Positions 21,572 to 33,340 are shown, numbered from the stretch's first letter. The stretch is 64,000 bases of DNA from Lysobacter sp. MMG2 (GCF_016735495.2 NZ_JAERQY020000001.1:930001-994000), one strand, 5' to 3'. Numbers and translations are program-made. Notes: generated by a model from the letters alone, not told the origin.

Positions 21572-21877
21572 TTACCAGCTGGCCTTGCGCAGACCCGGGA
21601 CGTCGCCGTTCATGGTCGCCTTGCGCAGCATGTTGCGGCCGAGGCCGAACTTGCGGTAGACGCCACGCGGACGGCCCGACAGCTCGCAGCGGTTGCGCTG
21701 GCGGCTCGGCGAGGAGTCGCGGGGCAGCTTCTGCAGCTTGGTGACGGCGTCCTGCTTCTCTTCGTACGAAGCGGTCTGGCTGGAGATGATCTTCTTCAGC
21801 GCGTCGCGCTTGGCGCCGTGCTGCTTCGCCAGCTTCGCCCGCTTGATCTCGCGGTTGACCATGGAGGTCTTAGCCAT
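21572..21877 (-). CDS. rpsN: 30S ribosomal protein S14 (zinc-free form)
   Basis: 101 residues, the long zinc-independent type: [20 protein letters not shown], and [19 protein letters not shown] in place of a CxxC zinc ribbon. Part of the small-subunit head. Fifteen bases after rplE. Confidence 0.97.
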   Translation of the reverse strand: MAKTSMVNREIKRAKLAKQHGAKRDALKKIISSQTASYEEKQDAVTKLQKLPRDSSPSRQRNRCELSGRPRGVYRKFGLGRNMLRKATMNGDVPGLRKASW

Positions 21878-21892
21878 TGTTCAATCCTCGAG

Positions 21893-22435
21893 TTAGTTGC
21901 GGAACGGGAAGCGGAAGGCTTCCAGCAGGGCCTTGGCTTCGGCGTCGGTCTTCGCGGTCGTGGTGATCGCGATGTCCATGCCGCGGATCGCGTCGACGGC
22001 GTCGAAGTCGATTTCCGGGAAGATGATCTGTTCCTTCACGCCCATGTTGTAGTTGCCACGGCCGTCGAACGAACGACCCGACACGCCGCGGAAGTCACGC
22101 ACGCGCGGCAGCGAGATGTTGATCAGACGGTCCAAGAACTCGAACATGTGGGCGCGACGCAGCGTCACCTTGCAGCCGATCGGCCAGCCGTCGCGGATCT
22201 TGAACGAAGCCACCGACACGCGGGACTTGGTCACGATCGGCTTCTGACCGGCAATCTTGGTCAGATCGGCCACGGCGTTTTCCAGGATCTTCTTGTTGGT
22301 CGCGGCTTCGCCGACGCCCATGTTGATCGTGATCTTGGACAGGCGCGGCACTTCCATCGGGTTCGTGTAACCGAACTTCTTGGTCAGGGCCGGGACGACT
22401 TCGTCCTTGTAGAACTTTTCAAGACGGGTGGTCAT
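21893..22435 (-). CDS. rplE: 50S ribosomal protein L5
   Basis: 180 residues (E. coli 179); binds 5S rRNA and contacts the P-site t[24 protein letters not shown] and the [18 protein letters not shown] stretch are conserved. Eleven bases after rplX. Confidence 0.98.
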   Translation of the reverse strand: MTTRLEKFYKDEVVPALTKKFGYTNPMEVPRLSKITINMGVGEAATNKKILENAVADLTKIAGQKPIVTKSRVSVASFKIRDGWPIGCKVTLRRAHMFEFLDRLINISLPRVRDFRGVSGRSFDGRGNYNMGVKEQIIFPEIDFDAVDAIRGMDIAITTTAKTDAEAKALLEAFRFPFRN

Positions 22436-22446
22436 TTGAGCATTCC

Positions 22447-22761
22447 TCAGGCGTCAACCGCCTCACCGCTGGAGCGGAACACACGCAGTTTGCGTCCATC
22501 CTCCAGCACCTTGAAACCGATGCGCTCGCCCTTGCCAGTGGCAGGGTTGAACAGCATCACGTTGGAAATGTGGATCGGCGACTCGCGCTCGACCACGCCG
22601 CCCGGCTGTCCAGCCTGCGGATTCGGCTTGGTGTGGCGCTTGACGACGTTGATGTTCGACACGACGACCTTCTCGCCGAGCACGCGCACCACTTCGCCCT
22701 TCTTGCCCTTGTCCTTGCCGGTGGTGACGATCACCTGATCGCCCTTGCGGATACGGTTCAT
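22447..22761 (-). CDS. rplX: 50S ribosomal protein L24
   Basis: 104 residues, one KOW domain ([21 protein letters not shown]); assembly initiator protein at the tunnel exit. [18 protein letters not shown] and the [11 protein letters not shown] stretch are standard. Fourteen bases after rplN. Confidence 0.98.
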   Translation of the reverse strand: MNRIRKGDQVIVTTGKDKGKKGEVVRVLGEKVVVSNINVVKRHTKPNPQAGQPGGVVERESPIHISNVMLFNPATGKGERIGFKVLEDGRKLRVFRSSGEAVDA

Positions 22762-22775
22762 ATCTATTCCTCCGC

Positions 22776-23144
22776 TCAGAGCACTTCAGGAGCGAGCGAG
22801 ACGATCTTCATGAACTTCTCGGTACGCAGCTCGCGGGTCACAGGCCCGAAGATGCGGGTACCGATCGGTTCCTGCTTGTTGTTCAGGAGCACGGCGGCAT
22901 TGCCGTCGAAGCGGATCAGCGAACCGTCCGGACGACGCACACCCTTGCGGGTACGCACGACGACGGCGTCGTAGACGTCGCCCTTCTTGACTTTGCCACG
23001 CGGGATCGCGTCCTTGACCGTGACCTTGATGATGTCGCCGATGCCGGCGTAACGGCGCTTCGAGCCGCCCAGCACCTTAATGCACATCACTTCCTTGGCA
23101 CCGGAGTTGTCGGCCACATCGAGGTAGCTCTGCATCTGGATCAT
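22776..23144 (-). CDS. rplN: 50S ribosomal protein L14
   Basis: 122 residues. Interface protein forming bridges with 16S r[23 protein letters not shown] is the family start. First gene of the spc operon in E. coli; here it follows rpsQ by 14 bases with no visible promoter, so S10 and spc genes may be one transcript. Confidence 0.98.
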   Translation of the reverse strand: MIQMQSYLDVADNSGAKEVMCIKVLGGSKRRYAGIGDIIKVTVKDAIPRGKVKKGDVYDAVVVRTRKGVRRPDGSLIRFDGNAAVLLNNKQEPIGTRIFGPVTRELRTEKFMKIVSLAPEVL

Positions 23145-23158
23145 GACTTAGCCTCCTC

Positions 23159-23428
23159 TTATTCGGCCGCGCGGCTGACGATTTCAACCACGCTCCAGTT
23201 CTTGGTCTTGGACATCGGAGCAATCTCCTTCACGCGCACGACATCGCCTTCTTTGCAGGCGTTGTCGGCATCGTGGGCGTGGAGCTTGGTCGAGCGACGG
23301 ATGTACTTGCCGTACAGCGCGTGCTTGACCTGGCGCTCGACGAGCACGGTGACGGTCTTGTCCATCTTGTTGCTGACGACCCGGCCTTCAACCGTGCGGA
23401 CAGCCTTCTCTGTATTGTTGTCGGTCAT
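23159..23428 (-). CDS. rpsQ: 30S ribosomal protein S17
   Basis: 89 residues (E. coli 84). Primary 16S-binding OB-fold protein: [37 protein letters not shown], and C-terminal [12 protein letters not shown]. Eleven bases after rpmC. Confidence 0.97.
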   Translation of the reverse strand: MTDNNTEKAVRTVEGRVVSNKMDKTVTVLVERQVKHALYGKYIRRSTKLHAHDADNACKEGDVVRVKEIAPMSKTKNWSVVEIVSRAAE

Positions 23429-23439
23429 GACTGGGGTCC

Positions 23440-23625
23440 TTACTTCTTCTCGCCGAGCAGCATGTTCACGCGAGCGATCTCGCGGCGCACGCGGCGGGAC
23501 TCATGGGTCTTGGCGAGCTGGCCGGTGGCCTTCTGCATGCGGAGAGCGAAGCTCTCCTTGTGCAGCTCGGCCAGGTGGGCCTGCAGCTCGGCAGCCGACT
23601 TCTCGCGCAGTTGCTTGAGTTCCAT
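23440..23625 (-). CDS. rpmC: 50S ribosomal protein L29
   Basis: 61 residues (E. coli 63); two-helix protein at the tunnel exit beside L23. [18 protein letters not shown] start and NMLLGEKK end are typical. Its ATG shares one base with the rplP stop codon (TAATG), a coupling overlap. Confidence 0.97.
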   Translation of the reverse strand: MELKQLREKSAAELQAHLAELHKESFALRMQKATGQLAKTHESRRVRREIARVNMLLGEKK

Positions 23626-24038
23626 TAGCGCACCGTCCGGGTAACGAAAGTGGTGGTCACCGAGAGCTTGGCGGCGGCCAGACGGAACGCTTCACGCGCC
23701 ACGTCCTCTGCCACGCCTTCGATCTCGTAAATCATGCGACCGGGCTGGATCTGGGCGACCCAGTACTCAACGTTGCCCTTACCGGAGCCCATTCGGACTT
23801 CGATCGGCTTCTTGGTGATCGGCTTGTCGGGGAACACGCGGATCCACATCTTGCCGCCGCGCTTGACGTAGCGGCTGATGGAACGACGCGCTGCCTCGAT
23901 CTGGCGCGCGGTCAGCTGACCGTGCGCCGTCGCCTTAAGGCCGTATTCGCCGAAGCTGACGGCATTGCCGTTCCAGCTCAGGCCCTCATTGCGGCCCTTG
24001 TGTACCTTGCGGTACTTGGTTCGCTTGGGTTGCAACAT
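23625..24038 (-). CDS. rplP: 50S ribosomal protein L16
   Basis: 137 residues (E. coli 136); organises the A-site tRNA elbow region of the large subunit. [19 protein letters not shown] and the [18 protein letters not shown] stretch are conserved. Six bases after rpsC. Confidence 0.98.
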   Translation of the reverse strand: MLQPKRTKYRKVHKGRNEGLSWNGNAVSFGEYGLKATAHGQLTARQIEAARRSISRYVKRGGKMWIRVFPDKPITKKPIEVRMGSGKGNVEYWVAQIQPGRMIYEIEGVAEDVAREAFRLAAAKLSVTTTFVTRTVR

Positions 24039-24044
24039 GGTCGA

Positions 24045-24788
24045 TTACCTCTGTTCGCGGGCGCCACGGCCCGGACGGTCGCTGCGATCACCGCGGTCAC
24101 CACGGTCACCGCGATCGCTACGCGGCGTGTCGTCCTGCTTTTCCTGGCCGACCTGGGAGAAGTCGAAGACCTCGCCCTTGTAGACCCACACCTTGATGCC
24201 GATGATGCCGTAGGTCGTCTTGGCTTCAGCGAAGCCGTAGTCGATGTCGGCACGCAGCGTGTGCAGCGGCACGCGACCTTCGCGATACCACTCCGAACGC
24301 GCGATTTCGGCGCCATTGAGACGGCCGGCGACGTTGACCTTGATGCCCAGGGCGCCCAGGCGCATCGCATTGCCCACGGCGCGCTTCATCGCGCGACGGA
24401 ACATGATGCGGCGCTCGAGCTGCTGCGCTATCGACTCCGCGACCAGCTGCGCGTCGAGTTCCGGCTTGCGGACCTCGGTGACGTTGATGTGCGCCGGAAC
24501 GCCCATCACCGCACTGACTTCCTTGCGCAGCTTCTCGATGTCCTCGCCACGCTTGCCGATCACCACGCCCGGACGGGCGGTGTGGATCGTCACGCGGGCG
24601 TTGTTCGCCGGACGCTCGATGAAGATCTTCGAAATGCCGGCCTGAGCCAGCTTCTTGCGCAGCAGATCACGGACCTTCAGGTCCGCTGCCAGGAAACCGG
24701 CGTACTGCTTCTTGTTGGCAAACCACTTGGAGTTCCAGTCCTTGGCGATGCCCAGGCGGATGCCAGTCGGATGTACTTTGTGACCCAT
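24045..24788 (-). CDS. rpsC: 30S ribosomal protein S3 with Arg/Gly/Asp-rich C-terminal tail
   Basis: 247 residues against 233 in E. coli. KH domain with the [14 protein letters not shown] loop (about 64-77) and the C-terminal S3 domain ([19 protein letters not shown]) are normal. From about residue 218 a low-complexity tail follows, with three consecutive RGD units, then [13 protein letters not shown]. At DNA level the tail is a degenerate 9-base tandem repeat at about 24060-24125. S3 lines the mRNA entry tunnel and has helicase activity; a basic tail could touch mRNA, but that is inference. Confidence 0.97.
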   Translation of the reverse strand: MGHKVHPTGIRLGIAKDWNSKWFANKKQYAGFLAADLKVRDLLRKKLAQAGISKIFIERPANNARVTIHTARPGVVIGKRGEDIEKLRKEVSAVMGVPAHINVTEVRKPELDAQLVAESIAQQLERRIMFRRAMKRAVGNAMRLGALGIKVNVAGRLNGAEIARSEWYREGRVPLHTLRADIDYGFAEAKTTYGIIGIKVWVYKGEVFDFSQVGQEKQDDTPRSDRGDRGDRGDRSDRPGRGAREQR

Positions 24789-24802
24789 TGTCTGACTCCG
24801 CC

Positions 24803-25138
24803 TTACTTGCCCGCGCCCACAACCACAGTGATGTGGCTGGTGCGCTTGAGGATGCGGGTGCCGCGGCCCTTCGCACGCGCCATGAAGCGCTTCAGTGCGG
24901 GACCCTCGTCCACCATGATGGTCGTGACCTTGAGCTCGTCGATGTCGGCGCCCTGGTTGTTCTCGGCGTTGGCAATAGCGGACTCGACCACCTTCTTGAT
25001 CAGGTGGGCGGCCTTCTTGTCCGAGAACTTCAGCAGGTTGACGGCGCGCTCGGCCGACAGACCACGCACCTGGTCAGCGACCAGGCGGGCCTTCTGCGGG
25101 GAGATGCGCGCGGTGCGCAGGATGGCTTTCGCTTCCAT
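24803..25138 (-). CDS. rplV: 50S ribosomal protein L22
   Basis: 111 residues from ATG 25138 ([11 protein letters not shown]). AAGGAG lies six bases before this ATG, whereas an ATG two codons upstream lies directly on the Shine-Dalgarno. Its beta-hairpin (around [20 protein letters not shown]) lines the exit tunnel and is the site of macrolide-resistance changes; no deletion is seen. Ten bases after rpsS. Confidence 0.97.
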   Translation of the reverse strand: MEAKAILRTARISPQKARLVADQVRGLSAERAVNLLKFSDKKAAHLIKKVVESAIANAENNQGADIDELKVTTIMVDEGPALKRFMARAKGRGTRILKRTSHITVVVGAGK

Positions 25139-25148
25139 GGTCATCTCC

Positions 25149-25418
25149 TTACTTGCCCGACTTCTTGTCGCCGCCATGACCCTTGAACGTACGGGTCAGG
25201 GCGAATTCGCCAAGCTTGTGGCCAACCATGTTCTCGTTGACCAGCACCGGGATGTGGTTCTTGCCGTTGTGGATGGCGAGCGTGAAGCCCACCATTTCCG
25301 GCAGCACCATCGAGCGACGCGACCAGGTCTTGATCGGCTTCTTGTTGTTACCCGCGGTCTCCACCTTCTTCATCAGGTGGTGGTCGACGAACGGGCCTTT
25401 CTTCAGTGAACGTGCCAT
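25149..25418 (-). CDS. rpsS: 30S ribosomal protein S19
   Basis: 89 residues (E. coli 92). Head protein complexed with S13. [20 protein letters not shown] start and the [17 protein letters not shown] stretch are diagnostic. Six bases after rplB. Confidence 0.98.
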   Translation of the reverse strand: MARSLKKGPFVDHHLMKKVETAGNNKKPIKTWSRRSMVLPEMVGFTLAIHNGKNHIPVLVNENMVGHKLGEFALTRTFKGHGGDKKSGK

Positions 25419-25424
25419 GGCCGA

Positions 25425-26252
25425 TTAGCTCCTGCGATCGCGCACGATGAACTGCTGGGTGCGCTTGTTCTTGCGGGTCTTGTAACCCTTGGTCGGAACA
25501 CCCCACGGGGTGACCGGATGCGGGTTACCCTGGCCGGCCTTGGCCTCACCACCGCCGTGCGGGTGGTCGACCGGGTTCATGGCCGCACCGCGGACGGTCG
25601 GGCGAACACCGCGCCAACGCTTGGCGCCGGCCTTGCCGAGCTTCTCAAGGTTGTGCTCGTCGTTGCCGACTTCGCCGATGGTGGCGCGGCACTCGGCCGG
25701 CACCTTGCGCATTTCGCCGGAGCGAAGACGCAGCGTGGCGTAGCCCTGCTCGCGAGCGATCAGCTGCACGCCGGCGCCAGCGGCGCGGGCCAGCTGGGCG
25801 CCCTTGCCCGGCTTCATCTCGATGCAATGCACCGTCGAACCGACCGGGATGTTGGTCAGCGGCAGCGTGTTGCCCACGCGGATCGGGGCGTCGCGGCCCG
25901 CGATCACCTGATCGCCGTCCTTCAGGCCCTTCGGGGCGATGATGTAACGGCGCTCACCGTCGACGTAGCACAGCAGCGCGATGTGCGCGGTGCGGTTCGG
26001 GTCGTACTCGATGCGCTCGACGCGGGCGGGGATACCTTCCTTGTCGCGCTTGAAGTCGATGATGCGGTAGTGCTGCTTGTGACCACCACCCACGTGACGG
26101 GTGGTGATGCGGCCGTGGTGGTTACGACCGCCGGTCTTGCCCTGCTTCTCTACGAGGGCCGCGTGCGGCGCACCCTTGTGGAGGCCCGGGGTCACCACGC
26201 GAACCGCGCTGCGGCGGCCGGCGGAGGTGGGCTTGAAAGTCATCAATGCCAT
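25425..26252 (-). CDS. rplB: 50S ribosomal protein L2
   Basis: 275 residues (E. coli 273). One of the most conserved ribosomal proteins, needed for subunit association and the peptidyl transferase centre. The [18 protein letters not shown] block and the catalytic-centre neighbourhood [17 protein letters not shown] are intact. Start 26252 has GAGG eight bases upstream; MTFKPTSAG three codons in is the alternative. Confidence 0.98.
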   Translation of the reverse strand: MALMTFKPTSAGRRSAVRVVTPGLHKGAPHAALVEKQGKTGGRNHHGRITTRHVGGGHKQHYRIIDFKRDKEGIPARVERIEYDPNRTAHIALLCYVDGERRYIIAPKGLKDGDQVIAGRDAPIRVGNTLPLTNIPVGSTVHCIEMKPGKGAQLARAAGAGVQLIAREQGYATLRLRSGEMRKVPAECRATIGEVGNDEHNLEKLGKAGAKRWRGVRPTVRGAAMNPVDHPHGGGEAKAGQGNPHPVTPWGVPTKGYKTRKNKRTQQFIVRDRRS

Positions 26253-26262
26253 GGGTCTTTCC

Positions 26263-26559
26263 TCAGGCCTTGGCCATAACGTCGATCGACTGGCCTTCGG
26301 CCAGCGTCACATACGCCTTCCGCCAGCTGCCGCGGCTGCCAGCGCGGAAACGGAAGGACTTGTTCTTGCCCTTGACGTTCACGACGTTGACCGCCTCGAC
26401 CTTCACTTCGAACAGCTTTTCCACGGCGACCTTGATGTCGGCCTTGGTAGCGTCCGTCGCGACTTCGAAGACGTACTGGTTGGAAACTTCCTGCAGACGT
26501 GCGGTCTTTTCGGACACGCGCGGCGCACGGATGATGTTGTAGAGCTTGGCCTCGTTCAT
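26263..26559 (-). CDS. rplW: 50S ribosomal protein L23
   Basis: 98 residues from ATG 26559 ([18 protein letters not shown]). The ATG overlaps the rplD stop as ATGA, a four-base coupling overlap. L23 sits at the tunnel exit and docks trigger factor and SRP. An upstream GTG is less likely. Confidence 0.96.
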   Translation of the reverse strand: MNEAKLYNIIRAPRVSEKTARLQEVSNQYVFEVATDATKADIKVAVEKLFEVKVEAVNVVNVKGKNKSFRFRAGSRGSWRKAYVTLAEGQSIDVMAKA

Positions 26560-27161
26560 GCCAGCCACTCCTCGATCTTCTTGACCGCGTCGGCGGTGAC
26601 CACGACCGAGTCGGCGCCCACGAGGGAGACCGGATCCAGGCCCTGGACGTCACGCACTTCGACGTACGGCAGGTTGCGCGCCGAGAGGTACAGATTCTCG
26701 GTGGCATCTTCGGTGACGATCAGCGGACGCTTGCCGACTTCCAGGCTCTTCAGCTTGGAGATCAGGCCGGCGGTCTTCGGGGCGTCCAGATCGAACGACT
26801 CGACGACCATGATGCGGCCCTGGCGGTTGAGTTCCGACAGGATCGCCGCCATCGCGGCGCGGTACATCTTGCGGTTGACCTTCTGCGCGAAGCTGCGCGG
26901 CTTGGCCGCGAAGGTCACGCCGCCGCCGACGAAGATCGGAGCCGTCAGCGCGCCATGACGCGCACCGCCGCCCTTCTGCTTCTTCGACTTCTTGGTCGTG
27001 CCGTTGACTTCCGAACGGGTCTTCTGTGCCTTGGTACCGGCGCGACCGGCGTTGCGATAGGCAACGACCACCTGGTGAACCAGGTCTTCGCTGAATTCGC
27101 GGCCGAAGATCGCGTCGGAAACCGACAGCGTCTTGCTGCTATTGGTGATGGCGAGTTCCAT
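26556..27161 (-). CDS. rplD: 50S ribosomal protein L4
   Basis: 201 residues from ATG 27161 ([14 protein letters not shown]), the length of E. coli L4; AAGGAG is eight bases upstream, while the ATG two codons earlier sits too close. L4 lines the exit tunnel ([22 protein letters not shown] loop). In E. coli it represses the S10 operon at both transcription and translation, which matters here because the rpsJ leader carries an attenuator-like hairpin. Confidence 0.97.
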   Translation of the reverse strand: MELAITNSSKTLSVSDAIFGREFSEDLVHQVVVAYRNAGRAGTKAQKTRSEVNGTTKKSKKQKGGGARHGALTAPIFVGGGVTFAAKPRSFAQKVNRKMYRAAMAAILSELNRQGRIMVVESFDLDAPKTAGLISKLKSLEVGKRPLIVTEDATENLYLSARNLPYVEVRDVQGLDPVSLVGADSVVVTADAVKKIEEWLA

Positions 27162-27173
27162 CGTCATCTCTCC

Positions 27174-27827
27174 TTATGCCTTGCTCGAGGGACGCACGAT
27201 GACGTCGCCACCCGGCGCACCCGGCACGGCACCCTTGATGGCGATCAGGCCGCGCTCGGCGTCGACCTTCACCACTTCCAGGCGCTGCGTGGTCTGGGTT
27301 TCTGCGCCCATGTGACCGGACATCTTCTTGCCCGGGAACACACGACCCGGCGTCTGGCGCTGGCCGATGGAGCCCGGCGAACGGTGCGACAACGAGTTAC
27401 CGTGCGTCGCGTCGCCCATCGTGAAGTTCCAGCGCTTGATCGTGCCCTGGAAGCCCTTGCCCTTGGTGACGCCCTGGACGTCGACCAGCTGGCCGGCGCT
27501 GAAGATGTCGGCCTTGATTTCGCCGCCCACTTCAAAGCCGCCGATCTGGTCGGCTTCCACGCGCAGCTCCCACAGGCCGCGACCGGCTTCGACCTTCGCC
27601 TTGGCGAGGTGACCGGCAATCGGCTTGTTGACGAGCGCGGCGCGGCGCACGCCCACGGTCACCTGCACGGCGCTGTAGCCGTCGGTGTCCGAGGTCTTGA
27701 TCTGGGTGATGCGGTTCGGCGTCGCCTCGATCAGGGTCACCGGAACCGACTTGCCGTCTTCAGTGAAGAAACGGCTCATGCCGGCCTTGCGACCGACGAT
27801 GCCCAACGAATACTTCTTCGCGGTCAT
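27174..27827 (-). CDS. rplC: 50S ribosomal protein L3
   Basis: 217 residues (E. coli 209). Assembly initiator with a long loop reaching the peptidyl transferase centre ([21 protein letters not shown]; its glutamine in SIGQRQTPG is the methylated site in E. coli). [20 protein letters not shown] start. Ten bases after rpsJ. Confidence 0.98.
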   Translation of the reverse strand: MTAKKYSLGIVGRKAGMSRFFTEDGKSVPVTLIEATPNRITQIKTSDTDGYSAVQVTVGVRRAALVNKPIAGHLAKAKVEAGRGLWELRVEADQIGGFEVGGEIKADIFSAGQLVDVQGVTKGKGFQGTIKRWNFTMGDATHGNSLSHRSPGSIGQRQTPGRVFPGKKMSGHMGAETQTTQRLEVVKVDAERGLIAIKGAVPGAPGGDVIVRPSSKA

Positions 27828-27837
27828 GGTGGTGGCC

Positions 27838-28149
27838 TCAGGTCAGCTTGATCTGGACGTCAACGCCCGCCGCGAGCTCGAGCTTCATCAGCGCGTCCAC
27901 GGTCTTGTCGTTGGGGTCGACGATGTCGAGCACGCGCTTGTGCGTGCGGGTCTCGTACTGGTCGCGCGCATCCTTGTCGGCGTGCGGCGAAACGAGAATG
28001 GTGTAACGCTCGATCTTGGTCGGCAGCGGGATCGGGCCCTTGACCTGGGCACCGGTACGCTTCGCCGTCTCGACGATCTCGCTGGCCGAACGGTCGATCA
28101 GGCGATGATCGTACGCTTTCAGCCGGATTCGGATCTTTTGGTCCGCCAT
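27838..28149 (-). CDS. rpsJ: 30S ribosomal protein S10 (NusE)
   Basis: 103 residues as in E. coli. Head protein and, as NusE, a partner of NusB/NusG in antitermination and transcription-translation coupling. [29 protein letters not shown]-like start and the [26 protein letters not shown] stretch are typical (both run on without gaps). First gene of the S10 operon, behind a leader of about 300 bases. Confidence 0.98.
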   Translation of the reverse strand: MADQKIRIRLKAYDHRLIDRSASEIVETAKRTGAQVKGPIPLPTKIERYTILVSPHADKDARDQYETRTHKRVLDIVDPNDKTVDALMKLELAAGVDVQIKLT

Positions 28150-28219
28150 GACGGAATTCCTTGGTTAAAAGAGCGACGGGCCGGCCTCTGGGTGTGCCGA
28201 ACCCCTGGAAAACGCGAAT

Positions 28220-28247
28220 ACCCCGGGGCTGCACCCTCGCCCCGGAG
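28220..28247 (-). promoter_or_regulatory. Second hairpin of the S10 leader
   Basis: CCCCGGGG (about 28221-28228) pairs with CCCCGG at about 28240-28245 around CTGCACCCTCG. It lies between the attenuator-like hairpin and rpsJ. No U-run follows, so it may be a structural or translational control element. Confidence 0.4.
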
Positions 28248-28259
28248 CTTCCTTGCCTG

Positions 28260-28291
28260 AAAAACAAGGCGGGCCGGTTTCCCGGTCCGCC
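28260..28291 (-). promoter_or_regulatory. Attenuator-like intrinsic terminator in the S10 operon leader
   Basis: GGCGGGCCGG (28268-28277) pairs with 28282-28291 over 10 bp with one mismatch around TTTC. On the minus strand the stem runs directly into TTGTTTTT. It lies about 165-195 bases downstream of the proposed promoter and about 110 bases before rpsJ. In E. coli the S10 leader has an L4- and NusA-dependent attenuator in the same relative place. Confidence 0.75.
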
Positions 28292-28322
28292 CAGACGGAG
28301 TAGAACGCACGAAGAGCCCCGT

Positions 28323-28422
28323 TTAGCGTTCCTTGGAAGCCCGAAGGCCCAGAACGTACGGAGCGCGCCGTGCGACATGTCCCTGTCTGGCGAATACGAG
28401 GCGCATCCTGCACCTCATTTCG
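28323..28422 (-). other. S10 leader element with short open frame, shared with str leader
   Basis: On the minus strand, 28422-28391 contains CGAAATGAGGTGCAGGATG followed by CGCCTCGTATTCG. It matches the region 33310-33278 before rpsL at 29 of 32 aligned positions with one inserted base. An ATG at 28406 has GAGGTG four bases upstream and opens a 27-codon frame (MRLVFARQGHVARRAPYVLG, then LRASKER) ending at TAA 28323. An in-frame ATG at 28418 adds four codons. Whether the frame is translated, or the RNA itself is what is conserved, cannot be decided here. Confidence 0.45.
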
Positions 28423-28461
28423 CTGGTTGCGGCTTCCCGAAAGACGCCGCAGTGGTCGAGC

Positions 28462-28491
28462 ATTCTAACCGGATATCCACAGCCCTTGCAA
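28462..28491 (-). promoter_or_regulatory. Sigma-70 promoter of the S10 operon
   Basis: On the minus strand TTGCAA (28486-28491) and TAGAAT (28462-28467) are separated by 18 bases; the -10 box has five of six consensus bases. Predicted RNA start is near 28455, giving a leader of roughly 305 bases before rpsJ. Confidence 0.65.
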
Positions 28492-28602
28492 GCGGGCGGC
28501 GGACCGGAAGTGCGCAACGCTGTTCAGCTGGTTTCGACGCCACCTTGGGACGCCGAACTTGCCAGTCGTCGCCCCGCTCTGGCGGGGATACGAACCAGCA
28601 AA

Positions 28603-28629
28603 GCCGTGGTCGCTTTACGCGACCACGGC
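28603..28629 (-). terminator. Intrinsic terminator after the str-operon tuf gene
   Basis: GCCGTGGTCGC (28603-28613) and its inverse complement 28619-28629 form an 11-bp perfect stem nine bases after the tuf stop, followed on the minus strand by CTTTGCT. The U-tract is short, so termination may be incomplete. Confidence 0.7.
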
Positions 28630-28637
28630 CCGGTTCA

Positions 28638-29828
28638 TTACTTGAGGATCTTCGCCACGACGCCGGCGCCGACCGTACGACCGCCTTCGCGGATCGCGAA
28701 GCGCAGGCCTTCGTCCATCGCCACCGGGTTGATCAGTTGCACGACCATCTTGATGTTGTCGCCCGGCATGACCATCTCGACGCCTTCCGGCAGCTGCACC
28801 GCGCCGGTGATGTCCGTCGTGCGGAAGTAGAACTGCGGGCGGTAGCCCTTGAAGAACGGCGTGTGGCGGCCGCCCTCGTCCTTCGACAGCACGTACACCT
28901 CGGCTTCGAACTCCGTGTGCGGGGTGATCGAACCCGGCTTGGCCAGCACCTGGCCACGCTCCACGTCGTCACGCTTCGTGCCGCGCAGCAGCAGGCCCGC
29001 GTTGTCGCCCGCCTGGCCCTGGTCCAGCAGCTTGCGGAACATTTCAACGCCCGTCACCGTCGTCTTCTGCGTCGGACGGATACCCACGATTTCGATTTCG
29101 TCGCCGACCTTGATGATGCCGCGCTCGATACGACCGGTCACCACGGTGCCGCGGCCCGAGATCGAGAACACGTCTTCCACCGGCATCAGGAACGGCTTGT
29201 CGACGTCACGCTGCGGCTCCGGAATGAACGTGTCCAGCGCTTCCACCAGCTTCAGGATCGCCGGCACGCCGATTTCCGACTGGTCGCCTTCCAGCGCCAG
29301 ACGCGCCGAACCCTTGATGATCGGGGTGTCGTCGCCCGGGAACTCGTACTTGGTCAGCAGCTCGCGGACTTCCATCTCCACCAGCTCCAGCAGCTCGGCG
29401 TCGTCCACCATGTCGGCCTTGTTCAGGAACACGACGATGTACGGCACGCCCACCTGGCGCGACAGCAGGATGTGCTCGCGCGTCTGCGGCATCGGGCCGT
29501 CTGCGGCCGAGCACACCAGAATCGCACCGTCCATCTGCGCCGCACCCGTGATCATGTTCTTCACGTAGTCGGCGTGGCCCGGGCAGTCCACGTGCGCGTA
29601 GTGACGGTTCGGGCTTTCGTACTCAACGTGCGCCGTCGAGATCGTGATGCCGCGCGCCTTCTCTTCCGGCGCCGCGTCGATCGCGTCGTACGCCTTGAAC
29701 TCGCCGCCGAAACGCTCCGCACCCACCTTCGTCAGTGCCGCCGTCAGCGTCGTCTTGCCGTGGTCGACGTGACCGATCGTGCCCACGTTCACGTGCGGCT
29801 TGGTGCGCTCAAACTTACCCTTGGCCAT
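28638..29828 (-). CDS. tuf: Elongation factor Tu (copy 1, str operon)
   Basis: 396 residues; delivers aminoacyl-tRNA to the ribosomal A site. G1 [10 protein letters not shown] at residues 19-28, RGITI near 59, DCPGHADYV near 81-89, NKADMVDD near 136-143, then domains 2 and 3, ending in [14 protein letters not shown]. Last gene of the str operon after fusA. Protein and DNA are identical to the second copy at 46155-47345 as far as compared, with identity stopping at the start and stop codons. Confidence 0.98.
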   Translation of the reverse strand: MAKGKFERTKPHVNVGTIGHVDHGKTTLTAALTKVGAERFGGEFKAYDAIDAAPEEKARGITISTAHVEYESPNRHYAHVDCPGHADYVKNMITGAAQMDGAILVCSAADGPMPQTREHILLSRQVGVPYIVVFLNKADMVDDAELLELVEMEVRELLTKYEFPGDDTPIIKGSARLALEGDQSEIGVPAILKLVEALDTFIPEPQRDVDKPFLMPVEDVFSISGRGTVVTGRIERGIIKVGDEIEIVGIRPTQKTTVTGVEMFRKLLDQGQAGDNAGLLLRGTKRDDVERGQVLAKPGSITPHTEFEAEVYVLSKDEGGRHTPFFKGYRPQFYFRTTDITGAVQLPEGVEMVMPGDNIKMVVQLINPVAMDEGLRFAIREGGRTVGAGVVAKILK

Positions 29829-29911
29829 GGCTTTCTCTCTTTAAAAATGAATTGCTTGTTGATCTTGCTTGTCGCGAGGCCGGCAAGCCGGCCTCGCCAG
29901 AGGTGTCACGC

Positions 29912-32032
<2,121 letters not shown>

Positions 32033-32179
32033 GGGACCCTCTCGTAAGTTTTCGAATTCCAGATGGCCAGATGCCGGCTCGTGGCCGGCGTCCGGTTCGC
32101 ATGGCGGCTGTCTTGCCGCCGCGGCAGCTCAGCGGGCTGCCGGGGCTGACGCCCCCTATATGGGGGCGCCTCGCTCAGA

Positions 32180-32647
32180 TCACCAGCGGTAGTGGGCGAA
32201 CGCCTTGTTCGCTTCCGCCATGCGGTGGGTTTCTTCGCGCTTCTTGATAGCGCCGCCACGGTTTTCCGAGGCGTCCATCAGCTCGGCCGCAAGCTTGCGC
32301 GGCATCGAGTTTTCGCCACGCTTGCGGGCCGATTCGATCAGCCAACGCATCGCCAGCGCCATGCGGCGCGAGGCGCGCACTTCGACCGGCACCTGGTACG
32401 TGGCACCACCGACGCGGCGGGACTTCACCTCGACGGCCGGGGACACGTTGCCCAGCGCCTTCTCGACCAGCTCGAGGGCGTTGGGGTTCTTCTCGCCGAT
32501 GACTTCCATCGCGCCGTAGACGATCTTCTCGGCGACCGACTTCTTGCCGCTCTGCATGACCATGTTGATGAAACGGGCGATCGTCTCGCTGCCGTGCTTG
32601 GGATCGGGCAGGACCGAACGCTGAGGGGTGGAACCTTTACGCGACAT
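32180..32647 (-). CDS. rpsG: 30S ribosomal protein S7
   Basis: 155 residues, the common short form. Organises the 3' domain of 16S rRNA at the exit site; in E. coli it represses the str operon. [20 protein letters not shown] start and C-terminal [15 protein letters not shown]. It is 56 bases after rpsL and 147 bases before fusA; the latter gap has no gene. Confidence 0.98.
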   Translation of the reverse strand: MSRKGSTPQRSVLPDPKHGSETIARFINMVMQSGKKSVAEKIVYGAMEVIGEKNPNALELVEKALGNVSPAVEVKSRRVGGATYQVPVEVRASRRMALAMRWLIESARKRGENSMPRKLAAELMDASENRGGAIKKREETHRMAEANKAFAHYRW

Positions 32648-32703
32648 GGTGCGTACCTATTCTCGTGATTCTTGTACGGGGCCGCCGGAGCGACCAACCG
32701 GGA

Positions 32704-33078
<375 letters not shown>

Positions 33079-33166
33079 CTGGAACTCTTTGAAGAAAGAC
33101 CGGATCGGCCTTTGCGTGGAAAAAACCAAACGGCATGCAGGGACACCCGGCACACCGAGACGAAAA

Positions 33167-33196
33167 AGTATAGCCCGCGTCAGACGTCACCGTCAA
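33167..33196 (-). promoter_or_regulatory. Near-consensus sigma-70 promoter of the str operon (proximal)
   Basis: TTGACG (33191-33196) and TATACT (33167-33172) on the minus strand with an 18-base spacer; both boxes have five of six consensus bases. Predicted start near 33160, leader of about 80 bases. Confidence 0.75.
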
Positions 33197-33251
33197 CGCG
33201 GACTAAACCGGATGCCCCGCTCGGCCATCTGAGCGGCCACGACATGGGGCT

Positions 33252-33310
33252 TCACTGCGATCCCGCCCATCCTGGGCCGAACACGAGGGCCATCCTGGCA
33301 CCTCATTTCG
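33252..33310 (-). other. str leader element with short open frame, shared with S10 leader
   Basis: The minus-strand stretch 33310-33278 repeats the S10 leader element (CGAAATGAGGTGCCAGGATG, then GCCCTCGTGTTCG). ATG 33293 has GAGGTG five bases upstream and opens 13 codons, MALVFGPGWAGSQ, ending at TGA 33252. Further on both elements have CATGTCG near a CGCTC. It lies between the rpoC stop and the proximal str promoter, so only a longer transcript (from rpoC or from the weak distal promoter) would contain it. Confidence 0.45.
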
Positions 33311-33317
33311 TGATCTG

Positions 33318-33340
33318 GGCGGCCCCACGTGGGGGCCGCC
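33318..33340 (-). promoter_or_regulatory. GC-rich hairpin downstream of rpoC
   Basis: GGCGGCCCC (33318-33326) pairs with 33332-33340 over 9 bp around ACGTG. It lies 49-71 bases after the rpoC stop, directly before the shared leader element. No U-run follows, so an intrinsic terminator is unlikely. Confidence 0.5.
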
